A DNA stretch of 64,000 nt from Paracoccus sp. SCSIO 75233 (GTDB lineage Bacteria > Pseudomonadota > Alphaproteobacteria > Rhodobacterales > Rhodobacteraceae). The position numbers and the translations under genes were made by a program. Location: contig NZ_CP115757.1 of the NCBI RefSeq assembly GCF_027912675.1, positions 2,729,501-2,793,500 of the forward strand, in the 5' to 3' direction. The notes beneath the pieces are model-generated. The model did not search any database. It was not told the origin of the DNA and was given only the letters and a program-made list of their open reading frames with translations. Shown here piece by piece: positions 8,879 through 17,626 of the stretch; position 1 is the stretch's first letter, and every line of letters begins with the position of its first letter.

Positions 8879-9835
8879 TCAGTTGAGGCTCCAGAAGAAC
8901 CGGGTCAGGTGGAAATAGATCGGCGCGGCGAAAATCACCGAATCGAGCCGGTCGATGAAGCCGCCATGTCCGGCAATGGTATGACCCCAATCCTTGACCC
9001 CGCGGTCGCGCTTGATCGCAGACATGACCAGCCCGCCAAGGAACCCCATCATTGTGATCACAAACCCCATTGCGGCGGCCTGAGCCAGATTGAACGGCGT
9101 CATGAAGGACAGCGCCATCCCGATCAGGGTGGCCGACAGGCAGCCGCCGACGAAGCCCTCGACGGTTTTGGATGGCGACAGGCTGGGGGCGATCTTGTGC
9201 CGCCCGATCAGCTTGCCCCAGACATATTGCAGCACGTCGCTCAGCTGCACGACGATGACCAGCCACGCGATCATCAGCACCATGCGGCCCTCGAACCCCG
9301 GAATTTGCAGGTTCATCAGCGCCGGGACATGCGACACGCAGAACACGCAGATCATCAGCGCCCATTGCATTTCCGCGACCCGGATCAGGAAATTCTTCGT
9401 CTCCCCGGCCAGTGCGGACACAATGGGCAGCAGCAGGAACATATAGACCGGGATGAAGATCGAATAGATGCCGTAGCGCCCGGCCCAGATCAGGTAATAC
9501 TGCACCGGCAGCGCGATGAAAAACGCCACTGCAAGCGTCCGGTGATCGGCGCGGCTGGCATTGGTCAGCGTCATGAATTCGCGCAGCGCCGCGAAAGAGC
9601 AGATGGCGAAAAGCAGTATCGCCCCGGTGCGCCCGAACAGGAGTGCCACAGACATCACCGCCGCCATCACCCACCATGCCCGGATGCGGTCGTTGAGATT
9701 TTCAATCGCCGCATTCTCACCCTCCGGCGACAGGCGGCGTTGCAGGACGAACCCGATGACGGAGGCGATGGCCAGCACGACGCCAAGCCCAGCAATGACC
9801 GCGAGCAGGTCGGAGTTGATATTCTGCATCCTCAC
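8879..9835 (-). CDS. Phosphatidate cytidylyltransferase (CdsA family)
   Basis: A 318-residue polytopic membrane protein. Its C-terminus matches the CdsA signature closely: SAIKRDRGVKDWG followed by IAGHGGFIDRLDS, containing the KR, KD, HGG and DRLD elements. CdsA makes CDP-diacylglycerol from phosphatidic acid and CTP at the inner membrane. The first helix (LLAVIAGLGVVLAIASVIGFV) is followed by a soluble loop, then a run of membrane segments. It overlaps plsC by four bases (ATGA) and precedes the CDP-alcohol transferase. The operon thus covers acylation, CDP activation and head-group transfer. This is probably a second, specialised copy rather than the housekeeping cdsA. Confidence 0.9.
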   Translation of the reverse strand: MRMQNINSDLLAVIAGLGVVLAIASVIGFVLQRRLSPEGENAAIENLNDRIRAWWVMAAVMSVALLFGRTGAILLFAICSFAALREFMTLTNASRADHRTLAVAFFIALPVQYYLIWAGRYGIYSIFIPVYMFLLLPIVSALAGETKNFLIRVAEMQWALMICVFCVSHVPALMNLQIPGFEGRMVLMIAWLVIVVQLSDVLQYVWGKLIGRHKIAPSLSPSKTVEGFVGGCLSATLIGMALSFMTPFNLAQAAAMGFVITMMGFLGGLVMSAIKRDRGVKDWGHTIAGHGGFIDRLDSVIFAAPIYFHLTRFFWSLN

Positions 9836-10500
9836 CCCTCCTGTTTCGGGTTCAGCGTCAGCAGCGCGTCGCGGGCGCGGCCCAGAAACGCATCCTTGCC
9901 CTCATCCGCGCCGACATGAAGCGGCGCGCCGAAGATCACCTTGCACATCAGCGGCACCGGCACGAAAGCGCCTTTCGGCAGCACGCGGTTCAGGTTCTCG
10001 ATCCAGACCGGGACCACGTCGATCTCGGGCCTTGCCTGTGCAAGACGATAGAGGCCGGAGCGGAATTCCAGCAGCTCTGCATCGGTCATATTGCGGGTGC
10101 CTTCGGGGAAAATAATCAGCGACGATCCCTGATCCAGCGCCCCGGCCATCTGGCTGATCGGGTCGTCCTGCGCGCCGGTCCGGTTCCGCTCGATCAGCAG
10201 GCTGTTGAACACATCGGTGCCGAGAAATTCACGCAGCCCGCCCTTGCGCCAGTAATCCGCGCCGGCGACTGGCCGGGTCTCACGCCGCCGGGGTTTGGGC
10301 AGGACGGTCCAGATCAGGACGAAATCCCCGTGGCTGACATGATTGGCGAAATAGATCCGCTGTCGCCTTGCGGCCGGGTCGATCCCCGCCCATTCGGCCT
10401 GCACTGCGGTCAGCAGCCGGGCGAAGCTGGTAATGCCCCAGGACGCCAGATCGGCAAGGATGGTTCTGTGGAACGGTTTGTCCGGTCCGGCTTTGCGCAT
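9832..10500 (-). CDS. plsC: 1-acyl-glycerol-3-phosphate acyltransferase (PlsC family)
   Basis: The 222-residue protein has the acyltransferase hallmarks: an H-x4-D catalytic motif in NHVSHGDFVL (about residue 59) and the glycerol-phosphate site FPEGTRN (about 135). PlsC transfers an acyl chain to lysophosphatidic acid to give phosphatidic acid, the substrate of the CdsA-like protein encoded by the next gene. It is first in a three-gene minus-strand operon and overlaps the next gene by four bases. A 243-base divergent gap separates it from the efflux genes. Confidence 0.88.
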   Translation of the reverse strand: MRKAGPDKPFHRTILADLASWGITSFARLLTAVQAEWAGIDPAARRQRIYFANHVSHGDFVLIWTVLPKPRRRETRPVAGADYWRKGGLREFLGTDVFNSLLIERNRTGAQDDPISQMAGALDQGSSLIIFPEGTRNMTDAELLEFRSGLYRLAQARPEIDVVPVWIENLNRVLPKGAFVPVPLMCKVIFGAPLHVGADEGKDAFLGRARDALLTLNPKQEG

Positions 10501-10743
10501 CGGCTCTCCTCATGCTGCGACACGGAAGGTGACGCAAAGACAAGGGTGGCGCAAGGCGCGGCTGGACGCAGATCCGGCGTTGCAGGAATGTTTCAGCCCC
10601 GTGGCAGAGTGCCGGTGCTGGACAAAAACGGCGATTGAAGCTCACGGCGGGCTCTCATAGGGTACACTCAATCGTGAACCGTCACGGATGGTCTGTTCCG
10701 TCTTTCGGTCCTTCAACAGTTTTCGGGCATTGGCTTGGTGAGA

Positions 10744-12045
10744 ATGAAACAGTTTCGTATCCTTTGGCGCGCATCGTTTTTCGGGCTGACCGTCGCAACG
10801 TCATCGTTCGCCCAGCAACCCGGTGGTGACATGCCGCCGCCTGCGGTCACAGTGGTGACACTGGAGGCGCAGGACGTCACGCTGACATCCAGCCTGCCCG
10901 GACGTGTCGTCGCCTCCGCCGTGGCGGAGCTGCGCCCGCAGGTAAGCGGAATCATCACCGACCGGCTGTTCGAAGAAGGCAGCGTCGTCACCGAGGGCGA
11001 TCCGCTGTACCGGATCGACCCCCGCAGCTACGAGGCGGCAGTGGCGCAGGCCGAAGCTGCCCTTGCACAGGCACAGGCGCAGGCCGATGCCGCCACGCGT
11101 GAGGCGGACCGTGTCGCCGCGCTGCGCGACCGCGCCGTTGCCAGCCAGCAGACCGAAGACAGCGCGATTGCAACGCGGGACGCGGCACTTGCGTCGGTTC
11201 AGGCTGCGGAAGCACGGTTGCAGGCCGCCCAGATCGACCTCAGCCGGACCACGATCACGGCACCGCTGGACGGGGTGATCGGTCTGGCGCAGACCTCGAA
11301 AGGGGCGCTGGTGACGGCAAGTCAGGCCACCCCGCTGGCCGTGATTCGCAGCATTGACCCGGTGCAGGTCGACGTTACCCAGTCGGCGGCAGAGATCGTG
11401 CGCTGGCAGCGTCAGGGTGCGACGGCATCGTTGCCGCATGGCAGCGATACGACCGTGACCTTGCGGCTGGCAGATGGGTCGACCTATGACCAGACCGCCT
11501 CACTCACCGGGGCGGAACCGCAGGTGGACGAAACGACCGGCGTCGTGACGCTGCGAATGGAGGTCGCCAACCCCGACAAGCTGCTGCTGCCGGGCATGTA
11601 TGTGCTGGCCGATATTCCGCAGGCGGAGCTGACCGGCATGATCCTTGCCCCGCAGGAGGGCGTGACCCGCGACCGGCGGGGACGCCCGGTCGCCTATGTG
11701 GTGAATGCTGAAAATATCGTCGAAGAGCGGATGCTGGACATCATTCAGGATCGCGGCAACGCGTGGGTGGTGCGCGACGGTCTGGCTGATGGCGACCGCA
11801 TCATCGTTGCCGGGTTCCAGCGGATCGGCCCCGGTATGCCGGTGACGCCGGAGGAACGGCAGGATGCGCCGCCCGAGGGCGCAGCAGCCCAGCAGGGTGG
11901 CAACGCAGCTGAGGGCGGCGCGGCAGGACAAGCCCCCGCCGATGACGCCGCAGCAGCACCGGCAGAGGCCGAACCCGCCGCACAGGATGGCGAAGCGCCC
12001 GCCGAAGGCGGAGCGGAAGCCGCCGAAGCCGGCACCGAAAACTGA
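10744..12045 (+). CDS. RND efflux periplasmic adaptor (AcrA/MexA family)
   Basis: A 433-residue membrane-fusion protein. An N-terminal signal peptide ends at ATSSFA before QQPGG; no lipobox cysteine is seen. Next come the barrel-sandwich half (LPGRVVASAVAELRPQVSG), a long Ala/Gln-rich helical hairpin (about residues 95-155), the second lipoyl half (TTITAPLDGVIG) and beta-barrel domains. The last 60 residues are an unusual Ala/Glu/Gly/Pro-rich low-complexity tail. ATG 10744 is preferred because the signal peptide follows directly; earlier TTG and GTG codons are in frame. It is followed after 33 bases by the pump gene. No TolC-like gene is in the window. Confidence 0.92.
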   Translation: MKQFRILWRASFFGLTVATSSFAQQPGGDMPPPAVTVVTLEAQDVTLTSSLPGRVVASAVAELRPQVSGIITDRLFEEGSVVTEGDPLYRIDPRSYEAAVAQAEAALAQAQAQADAATREADRVAALRDRAVASQQTEDSAIATRDAALASVQAAEARLQAAQIDLSRTTITAPLDGVIGLAQTSKGALVTASQATPLAVIRSIDPVQVDVTQSAAEIVRWQRQGATASLPHGSDTTVTLRLADGSTYDQTASLTGAEPQVDETTGVVTLRMEVANPDKLLLPGMYVLADIPQAELTGMILAPQEGVTRDRRGRPVAYVVNAENIVEERMLDIIQDRGNAWVVRDGLADGDRIIVAGFQRIGPGMPVTPEERQDAPPEGAAAQQGGNAAEGGAAGQAPADDAAAAPAEAEPAAQDGEAPAEGGAEAAEAGTEN

Positions 12046-12078
12046 GCCGTATCAACCCGGATCATCGAAGGCAGAGAC

Positions 12079-15000
12079 ATGGCCCGTTTTTTTATTGATC
12101 GCCCGGTATTCGCATGGGTTATTTCGATCCTGATCATGGGGATCGGGGTGCTGTCGATCCTGTCGCTGCCGGTGGCACAATATCCGCAGATCGCCCCGCC
12201 CTCGGTCTCGATCCGCGCGACATATCCGGGGGCCTCGGCGGAAACCGTGTCGAACACGGTGACGCAGGTTATCGAGCAGCAGATGACCGGGCTGGACGGG
12301 ATGCGCTATATGTCATCCAGCTCCACCTCCGCCGGGTCGTCGTCAACGACGCTGACTTTTGAGACCGGCACGGATGTCGATATCGCGCAGGTGCAGGTTC
12401 AGAACAAGCTGAGCCAGGCGACGGCGCTTCTGCCGCAGCCGGTGCAGCGTCAGGGTATTTCCGTCGAAAAGGCGACATCGGGGTTCCTGATGGTGATCGG
12501 CCTGATCGGCAACGAGGAATACGATCAGGCGGACCTGTCGGATTACATGGTGACAAACCTCGTCGACGATCTGAGCCGGGTGGAGGGGATCGGCTCCGTT
12601 CAGGTTTTCGGCGCGCAATACGCCATGCGGATCTGGCTGGATCCGGCGAAACTGGCGGCTTACGAGCTTGCGCCATCCGATGTGGTCGCGGCGGTTTCCG
12701 CGCAGAACACCCAGATCTCCGCAGGCTCGTTCGGGTCGCAACCGACGGTCGAGGGACAGCAGCTTAACGCGACAGTGACCGCTCAGTCGCTGCTTTCGAC
12801 GCCGGAAGAATTCCGCCAGATCGTCCTGCGTGCGCAGGAAAATGGCGGGCTGGTGCTGTTGCAGGATGTCGCGCGGGTGGAAATCGGGGCGGAGTCCTAT
12901 GTGGCGGACGCGCTGTATAACGGACGCCCCTCTGCCGGTATGGCGCTGAGCCTCGCGCCCGGGGCCAACGCGCTCGACACGGCGCAACGGGTCAAGGCCC
13001 GGATGGAGGAATTCGCGCAGTTCTTCCCCGAAGGCGTCGAATATGTCATCCCGTTCGACACCTCGCCCTTCGTGGAAATCTCCATCGAGGAGGTGGTCAA
13101 GACGCTGATCGAGGCCATCGCGCTGGTCTTTGTGGTGATGTATATTTTCCTGCAAAGCTGGCGGGCGACACTGATCCCGACGCTGGCGGTTCCGATCGTT
13201 CTCTTGGGGACGTTCGGGATCATGGCCGCGTTCGGCTTTACCATCAACACGCTGACCATGCTGGCGATGGTGCTGGCCATCGGTCTGCTGGTCGATGACG
13301 CCATCGTTGTGGTGGAGAACGTCGAGCGGATCATGGAGGAAGAGGGGCTGAGTCCGCGCGAGGCCACCCATAAATCCATGGGCCAGATCACCGGCGCGCT
13401 GATCGGGATCGCGCTGGTCTTGTCCGCCGTGTTCGTGCCGATGGCGTTTTTCGGCGGCTCGACGGGGGTGATCTATCAGCAATTCGCGATCACCATCGTC
13501 TCTGCAATGGGGCTGTCGGTTGTCGTGGCGCTGACCCTGACGCCGGCCCTCTGCGCGTCGATGCTGAAGCCTGCGCATGGCAAGCGGGGCGGGCTGTTCG
13601 GGCTGTTCAACCGGGGCTTTGATTCGACAACGCGCGGCTATACCGGCGCGGTCGGCTGGCTGGTCCGGCGACCCCTGCGGATGCTGCTGGTCTATGTCTG
13701 CATGGGCGCAATCATGGTGACGCTGTTCATGCGCACCCCGCAGGGTTTCCTGCCGGAGGAAGATCAGGGGATCATGTTCGTCCTGATCCAGGCGCCGACC
13801 GGGGCCACGACCGAACGCACGCAGGCCGTCGTCGATCAGGTTCAGGAATATTTCCTTACTCAGGAAGCCGAGGCCGTGGATTCGATGTTCAGCGTCGTCG
13901 GTTTCAGTTTCGCAGGTCAGGGCCAGAATGTCGGCATGGCATTCGTCCGGATGAAGGACTGGGAGGAACGGACCAGCCCCGCCCTGTCGGTGCAGGCCGT
14001 CGCCGGTCGCGCCTATGGCGCGCTGAGCCAGATCCGGGACGCAATGGTGTTCCCGGTGGTCCCGCCCGCGGTGATCGAGCTTGGCAACGTCTCGGGCTTC
14101 GATTTCTATCTTCAGGCGCGCGGCGGACAGACGCATGAGCAGCTTCTGGAAGCGCGCAATATGATGCTGGGCATGGCCGCGCAAAGCGAGCTGCTGACCC
14201 AGACCCGGCCCTCCGGTCTGGAAGATGCAAGCCAGTACCGGCTGAACATCGACTGGCGCAAGGCCGGGGCCATGGGGATCAACGCGAATGACGTCGCCAA
14301 TCTGTTGCAGGTCGCCTGGACCGGCGCATATGTGAACGATTTCGTCGACCGTGGCCGGATCAAGAAGGTCTATATTCAGGGTGAGGCCGACAGCCGCGCC
14401 GTGCCGACCGATCTGGACAAGTGGCGGGTGCGCAACGCGACCGGGGGGCTGGTGCCGTTCTCCAACTTTGCGGAAGGGGAGTGGACCTTTGGGCCGCAGG
14501 GTCTGAACCGCTATAACGGCGTGCCTTCGATGCAGATACAGGGCAGTCCCGTGCCGGGCGTTAGCTCTGGGGATGCAATGGCGGAGGTGGAGCGTCTGGC
14601 GAGCCAGCTTCCCGCCGGGTTCAACGTCGCCTGGACCGGGCTGTCGCTGGAGGAACGGGAATCGGGCGATCAGACGATGCTGCTTTATGCGCTGTCGCTG
14701 GCCGCCGTGTTCCTGTGTCTCGCAGCACTTTACGAAAGCTGGTCAATCCCGCTGGCGGTCATATTGGTGATGCCCATCGGGGTTCTGGGCGCGTTGATTG
14801 GCGCAACGGTTGGCGGCTTTGACAACGGGGTGTTCTTTCAGGTCGGGCTGCTGACGGTGATCGGTCTGACCGGCAAGAACGCCATTCTGATCGTGGAATT
14901 TGCCCGGGAGCAATCGGAGGCGGGTGTGCCGCTGTTCCGCGCCGTGGTCGAGGCGGCGCGACAGCGTTTCCGTCCGATCATAATGACCTCCATCGCGTTT

Positions 15001-15201
15001 TCGCTGGGTGTTCTGCCGCTGGCATTGTCCACGGGCGCTGGCGCGGCTGGCCGGAACGCGATTGGTATGACGGTGCTGGGCGGGACGCTTGCCGCGACGA
15101 TCTTCGGCATCCTGTTCGCGCCGCTGTTCTATACGCTGATGCGGCGTGCGCTTGGCCGGAAGGACAAAGTCGACGATGAGCCGGAAGTGGTGAAGGCGTA
15201 G
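12079..15201 (+). CDS. RND multidrug efflux permease (HAE1/AcrB family)
   Basis: The 1040-residue protein has the full length and order of HAE1 pumps: a first helix (FIDRPVFAWVISILIMGIG), a large periplasmic loop, transmembrane block, second loop and second block. The proton-relay aspartate pair is in GLLVDDAIVVVENVERIM (about residue 405), and the partner lysine is in TGKNAILIVEFAREQ (about 932). It exports drugs, solvents or other hydrophobic compounds together with the adaptor and an outer-membrane channel encoded elsewhere. No dedicated TetR-type regulator is adjacent. Confidence 0.96.
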   Translation: MARFFIDRPVFAWVISILIMGIGVLSILSLPVAQYPQIAPPSVSIRATYPGASAETVSNTVTQVIEQQMTGLDGMRYMSSSSTSAGSSSTTLTFETGTDVDIAQVQVQNKLSQATALLPQPVQRQGISVEKATSGFLMVIGLIGNEEYDQADLSDYMVTNLVDDLSRVEGIGSVQVFGAQYAMRIWLDPAKLAAYELAPSDVVAAVSAQNTQISAGSFGSQPTVEGQQLNATVTAQSLLSTPEEFRQIVLRAQENGGLVLLQDVARVEIGAESYVADALYNGRPSAGMALSLAPGANALDTAQRVKARMEEFAQFFPEGVEYVIPFDTSPFVEISIEEVVKTLIEAIALVFVVMYIFLQSWRATLIPTLAVPIVLLGTFGIMAAFGFTINTLTMLAMVLAIGLLVDDAIVVVENVERIMEEEGLSPREATHKSMGQITGALIGIALVLSAVFVPMAFFGGSTGVIYQQFAITIVSAMGLSVVVALTLTPALCASMLKPAHGKRGGLFGLFNRGFDSTTRGYTGAVGWLVRRPLRMLLVYVCMGAIMVTLFMRTPQGFLPEEDQGIMFVLIQAPTGATTERTQAVVDQVQEYFLTQEAEAVDSMFSVVGFSFAGQGQNVGMAFVRMKDWEERTSPALSVQAVAGRAYGALSQIRDAMVFPVVPPAVIELGNVSGFDFYLQARGGQTHEQLLEARNMMLGMAAQSELLTQTRPSGLEDASQYRLNIDWRKAGAMGINANDVANLLQVAWTGAYVNDFVDRGRIKKVYIQGEADSRAVPTDLDKWRVRNATGGLVPFSNFAEGEWTFGPQGLNRYNGVPSMQIQGSPVPGVSSGDAMAEVERLASQLPAGFNVAWTGLSLEERESGDQTMLLYALSLAAVFLCLAALYESWSIPLAVILVMPIGVLGALIGATVGGFDNGVFFQVGLLTVIGLTGKNAILIVEFAREQSEAGVPLFRAVVEAARQRFRPIIMTSIAFSLGVLPLALSTGAGAAGRNAIGMTVLGGTLAATIFGILFAPLFYTLMRRALGRKDKVDDEPEVVKA

Positions 15202-15267
15202 GTAGGCTTCGGTGCGCCAATTGGGACGGTGATGGTGATTGTGATGGTGCGCTGAAGCGCACCCTAC
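15202..15267. repeat. REP-like element 3 (one good and one decayed copy)
   Basis: An intact inverted copy, GGTGCGC-TGAA-GCGCACC (15246-15263) plus CTAC (15264-15267), follows a degenerate partner that keeps GTAG at 15202-15205 and GGTGCGCC at 15211-15218. It begins directly after the efflux pump stop codon. Confidence 0.75.
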
Positions 15268-15289
15268 GTTGGGCTGTGATGGCGTTGCG

Positions 15290-15357
15290 GCGTGAGGAGG
15301 TTAATTTCCTGTTTGCGCCGCTGCTCTATGCGCTGATGTGGTCGGAACGTGATCGCC
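15290..15357 (+). pseudogene. Remnant of an RND pump 3' end
   Basis: Bases 15308-15340 match the end of the neighbouring pump gene (15111-15143) at 29 of 33 positions, in the same reading phase: FLFAPLLYALMW against ILFAPLFYTLMR. Nothing upstream continues the homology. The fragment lies between two REP-like units. It looks like the tail of a duplicated or lost second pump gene, or a product of recombination between the repeats. It is too short to be functional. Confidence 0.55.
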
Positions 15358-15417
15358 GTAGGGTGCGCTTCAGCGCACCTTCATATCACCGGGTTGGTGC
15401 GCTGAAACGCACCCTAC
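15358..15417. repeat. REP-like inverted pair 4 (GTAG-headed hairpins)
   Basis: Copy one is GTAG (15358-15361) plus GGTGCGC-TTCA-GCGCACC (15362-15379). The inverted copy is GGTGCGC-TGAA-ACGCACC (15396-15413), with one stem mismatch, plus CTAC (15414-15417). It ends one base before the stop codon of the nitronate monooxygenase gene. Confidence 0.9.
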
Positions 15418-15418
15418 G

Positions 15419-16387
15419 TCAGGCTGTGATGGCCTGTTTTGCCTCGGCATATTGCTGAGCGAGGAGGTCGATATATTCGGCTGCGGGACGCACCCGGTCA
15501 ATCGCGCCGATCCCCTGCCCCGCACCCCAGATCGCGCTCCATGCCTTGGGCTTCGACCGGCCCTCTCCGAAATTCATGCTCGACGCATCGGCCTGTTCCA
15601 GATTGTCCGGGTCCATCCCGGCATTGCGGATCGATGGCTTCAGGTAGTTCCCGTGGACGCCGGTGAACAGCGAGGAATAGACGATGTCCTCCGCCCCGGA
15701 ATCGCAGATCATCTGCTTGTATTCCGGAACCGCATTGGCCTCTTCCGTCGCGATGAAGGGGCTGCCGATATAGGCCAGATCCGCGCCTGCAGCCTGTGCC
15801 GCCAGCACCGCGCGACCCGTGGCGATGGAACCAGACAGCGCAAGGGGACCGTCGAACCACTCGCGAATCTCCTGAATGAGCGCAAAGGGCGACTGCATTC
15901 CGGCATGGCCCCCTGCCCCGGCGGCCACGGCGATCAGACCGTCCGCGCCCTTTTCGATGGCCTTGCGGGCGAAGTGGTTGTTGATGATGTCGTGCAGCAC
16001 CACCCCGCCGACGGAATGCGCGGCCTCGTTCACCTCGGGCCGGGCACCGAGCGAGGTGATCCACAGCGGCACCTTCTGCTTCACGCAGATCTCGATGTCG
16101 CGTTCCAGCCGGCCATTCGAGCGATGCACGATCTGGTTCACGGCGAAGGGCGCGGCAGGCGCATCGGGATTGGCCTGATTATGCCGGTCGAGTTCTTCGT
16201 TGATCCGGGTCAGCCAAGCCTCAAGCTGGATCGGCTCGCCATCCTTCTCGCGCGCGTTCAGCGCCGGGAAGCTGCCGACGATGCCGGCCTTGCATTGCGC
16301 AATGACCAGTTCCGGGTTCGAAACGATGAACATCGGTGACCCGATGACCGGAATGCGGAGTTGGGACAGGACGGGCGGCAACGACAT
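15419..16387 (-). CDS. Nitronate monooxygenase-like FMN enzyme
   Basis: The 322-residue TIM-barrel protein belongs to the 2-nitropropane dioxygenase/nitronate monooxygenase family, which oxidises alkyl nitronates with FMN and oxygen. Visible family motifs are the N-terminal IPVIGSPMFIVSNPELV, the VAAGAGGHAG loop with the likely catalytic histidine (about residue 165), LSGSIATGRAVLAAQAAGADLAYIGSPFIAT for FMN phosphate binding, and WGAGQGIGAI near the C-terminus. It is a single gene convergent with the RND operon and separated from the sulfur genes by about 80 bases. Related enoyl reductases of the same fold are the main alternative. Confidence 0.85.
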   Translation of the reverse strand: MSLPPVLSQLRIPVIGSPMFIVSNPELVIAQCKAGIVGSFPALNAREKDGEPIQLEAWLTRINEELDRHNQANPDAPAAPFAVNQIVHRSNGRLERDIEICVKQKVPLWITSLGARPEVNEAAHSVGGVVLHDIINNHFARKAIEKGADGLIAVAAGAGGHAGMQSPFALIQEIREWFDGPLALSGSIATGRAVLAAQAAGADLAYIGSPFIATEEANAVPEYKQMICDSGAEDIVYSSLFTGVHGNYLKPSIRNAGMDPDNLEQADASSMNFGEGRSKPKAWSAIWGAGQGIGAIDRVRPAAEYIDLLAQQYAEAKQAITA

Positions 16388-16470
16388 GGGCGGCTCCTAA
16401 GAAACGGTTTCGCCTGATATATTTGCCACCAGCCGCCCTGAGGCAAGCATGACGTCACGGAGTCCGCCGC

Positions 16471-17625
16471 TCAGGATGCGCGACGGCCCAGCCTGTTCAG
16501 ATAGGATGGCGCGACATTGGCGGCACCTTTCCACTGCTCGAACGGCTGTCGGCGGGCAAGATCGGCGTCGATCTCCACCTCATCGAAGCCAGAGCGGCGC
16601 GCCATCGGGAACTGATCCGCAATGACGTGACCCGCAGCGCGCAGCCGGCCCTTGTAGCCCGCAACCCGCAACCGCCGCGCCAGCGTGAAGCCGCGCCCGT
16701 CGGTGAAGCTCGGGAAGGCAATGCGGATCATCGGCGCTTCGCGGAAGTTCACATTCGCCTCGTCCAGATCGGTGTCGCTGTCCAGATCGAGGATCTCGCC
16801 CGCGAAATCATCGGATGCGAACCCCTCGTCCCGGACGATCACCGGCTGCCCCTCAACGGGCTCGAAAGCGGCTGGCGCGGCCTCGGCGGGCATGATGCGT
16901 TGTAGCTTACCGTTCACGAAATGAATCCCACATTCTGTCTTATCCTGACCGCGCCACCGTCCGGCGCGCGGATCCTCGCCGTCCTTCACCGGGCTGGTGC
17001 AGGGCATGCAGCCGATGGACGGGTAACCCTTCGCAATCAGCGGATGGCGCGGCAAATTATTGTTGGTGATATAATCCGCGACGTCCTGTGCCGTCCAGTG
17101 CGCCAGCGGATTGATCTTGATGCGGTCGCCCGCCGGGTCTTCCTCGAAAAACTCGATATCGGCGCGGCTGGCGGCCTGAAACCGCTTGCGCCCGGTGATC
17201 CAGCTGTCGAAACCGGCCAGCGCCTTGTTCAGCGGCGCGGTCTTGCGCAGATCGCAGCAGGCATCGGGGTTGGTCTGGTTCAGATCGCCATCCGGGTCGC
17301 CTGCCGCAATCGCCGCCGGGGTCGCACGGATGGTACGGACATCGGTCAAGCCCAGCTTCGCCGCAACCTCCGTCTGATAGGCGAGCGTTTCGGGAAACAG
17401 CATCTGGGTGTCGACAAACAGAACCGGCGTGTCACGGTCAACGAGCGCGATCATATGCAGAAGCGCGACCGAGTCCGCCCCGAAGGACGACACCATCGCG
17501 ACGCGGCCCAGTTCCGGGTCGGTCAGCGCCTCGCGCAGCACCTGAATGGCCGCGCGATGACGATAGCGCTTGTTCAGCGCGGCAACGCGGGCCGGACGGG
17601 TCGGGATGGTCTGAACCTGTGCCAT
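16471..17625 (-). CDS. cysH: APS reductase (CysH) fused to a DUF934 domain
   Basis: CysH reduces adenylyl-sulfate to sulfite. At 384 residues the protein is about 130 longer than usual CysH. The N-terminal part has the PP-loop SSFGADSVALLH and the cysteine pairs of the iron-sulfur (APS-using) type: CC near residue 125, C-x2-C in GCMPCTSP near 205, and the catalytic ECGIH near 230. Residues from about 265 match DUF934: VIRDEGFASDD, LDLDSDTDLDE, FPSFTDGRGFTLARRLR and DQFPMARRSGFDEVEI. DUF934 is normally a separate protein encoded beside cysI/cysH and thought to assist sulfite reduction. The gene ends an operon of DUF2849, cysI and cysH (one-base gap). Confidence 0.92.
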   Translation of the reverse strand: MAQVQTIPTRPARVAALNKRYRHRAAIQVLREALTDPELGRVAMVSSFGADSVALLHMIALVDRDTPVLFVDTQMLFPETLAYQTEVAAKLGLTDVRTIRATPAAIAAGDPDGDLNQTNPDACCDLRKTAPLNKALAGFDSWITGRKRFQAASRADIEFFEEDPAGDRIKINPLAHWTAQDVADYITNNNLPRHPLIAKGYPSIGCMPCTSPVKDGEDPRAGRWRGQDKTECGIHFVNGKLQRIMPAEAAPAAFEPVEGQPVIVRDEGFASDDFAGEILDLDSDTDLDEANVNFREAPMIRIAFPSFTDGRGFTLARRLRVAGYKGRLRAAGHVIADQFPMARRSGFDEVEIDADLARRQPFEQWKGAANVAPSYLNRLGRRAS

Positions 17626-17626
17626 A

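Noticed and set aside
12343..14184. 613-codon open frame opposite the RND pump gene
   Set aside because: His/Arg/Gln-rich composition with no recognisable family; the pump gene on the other strand is intact.
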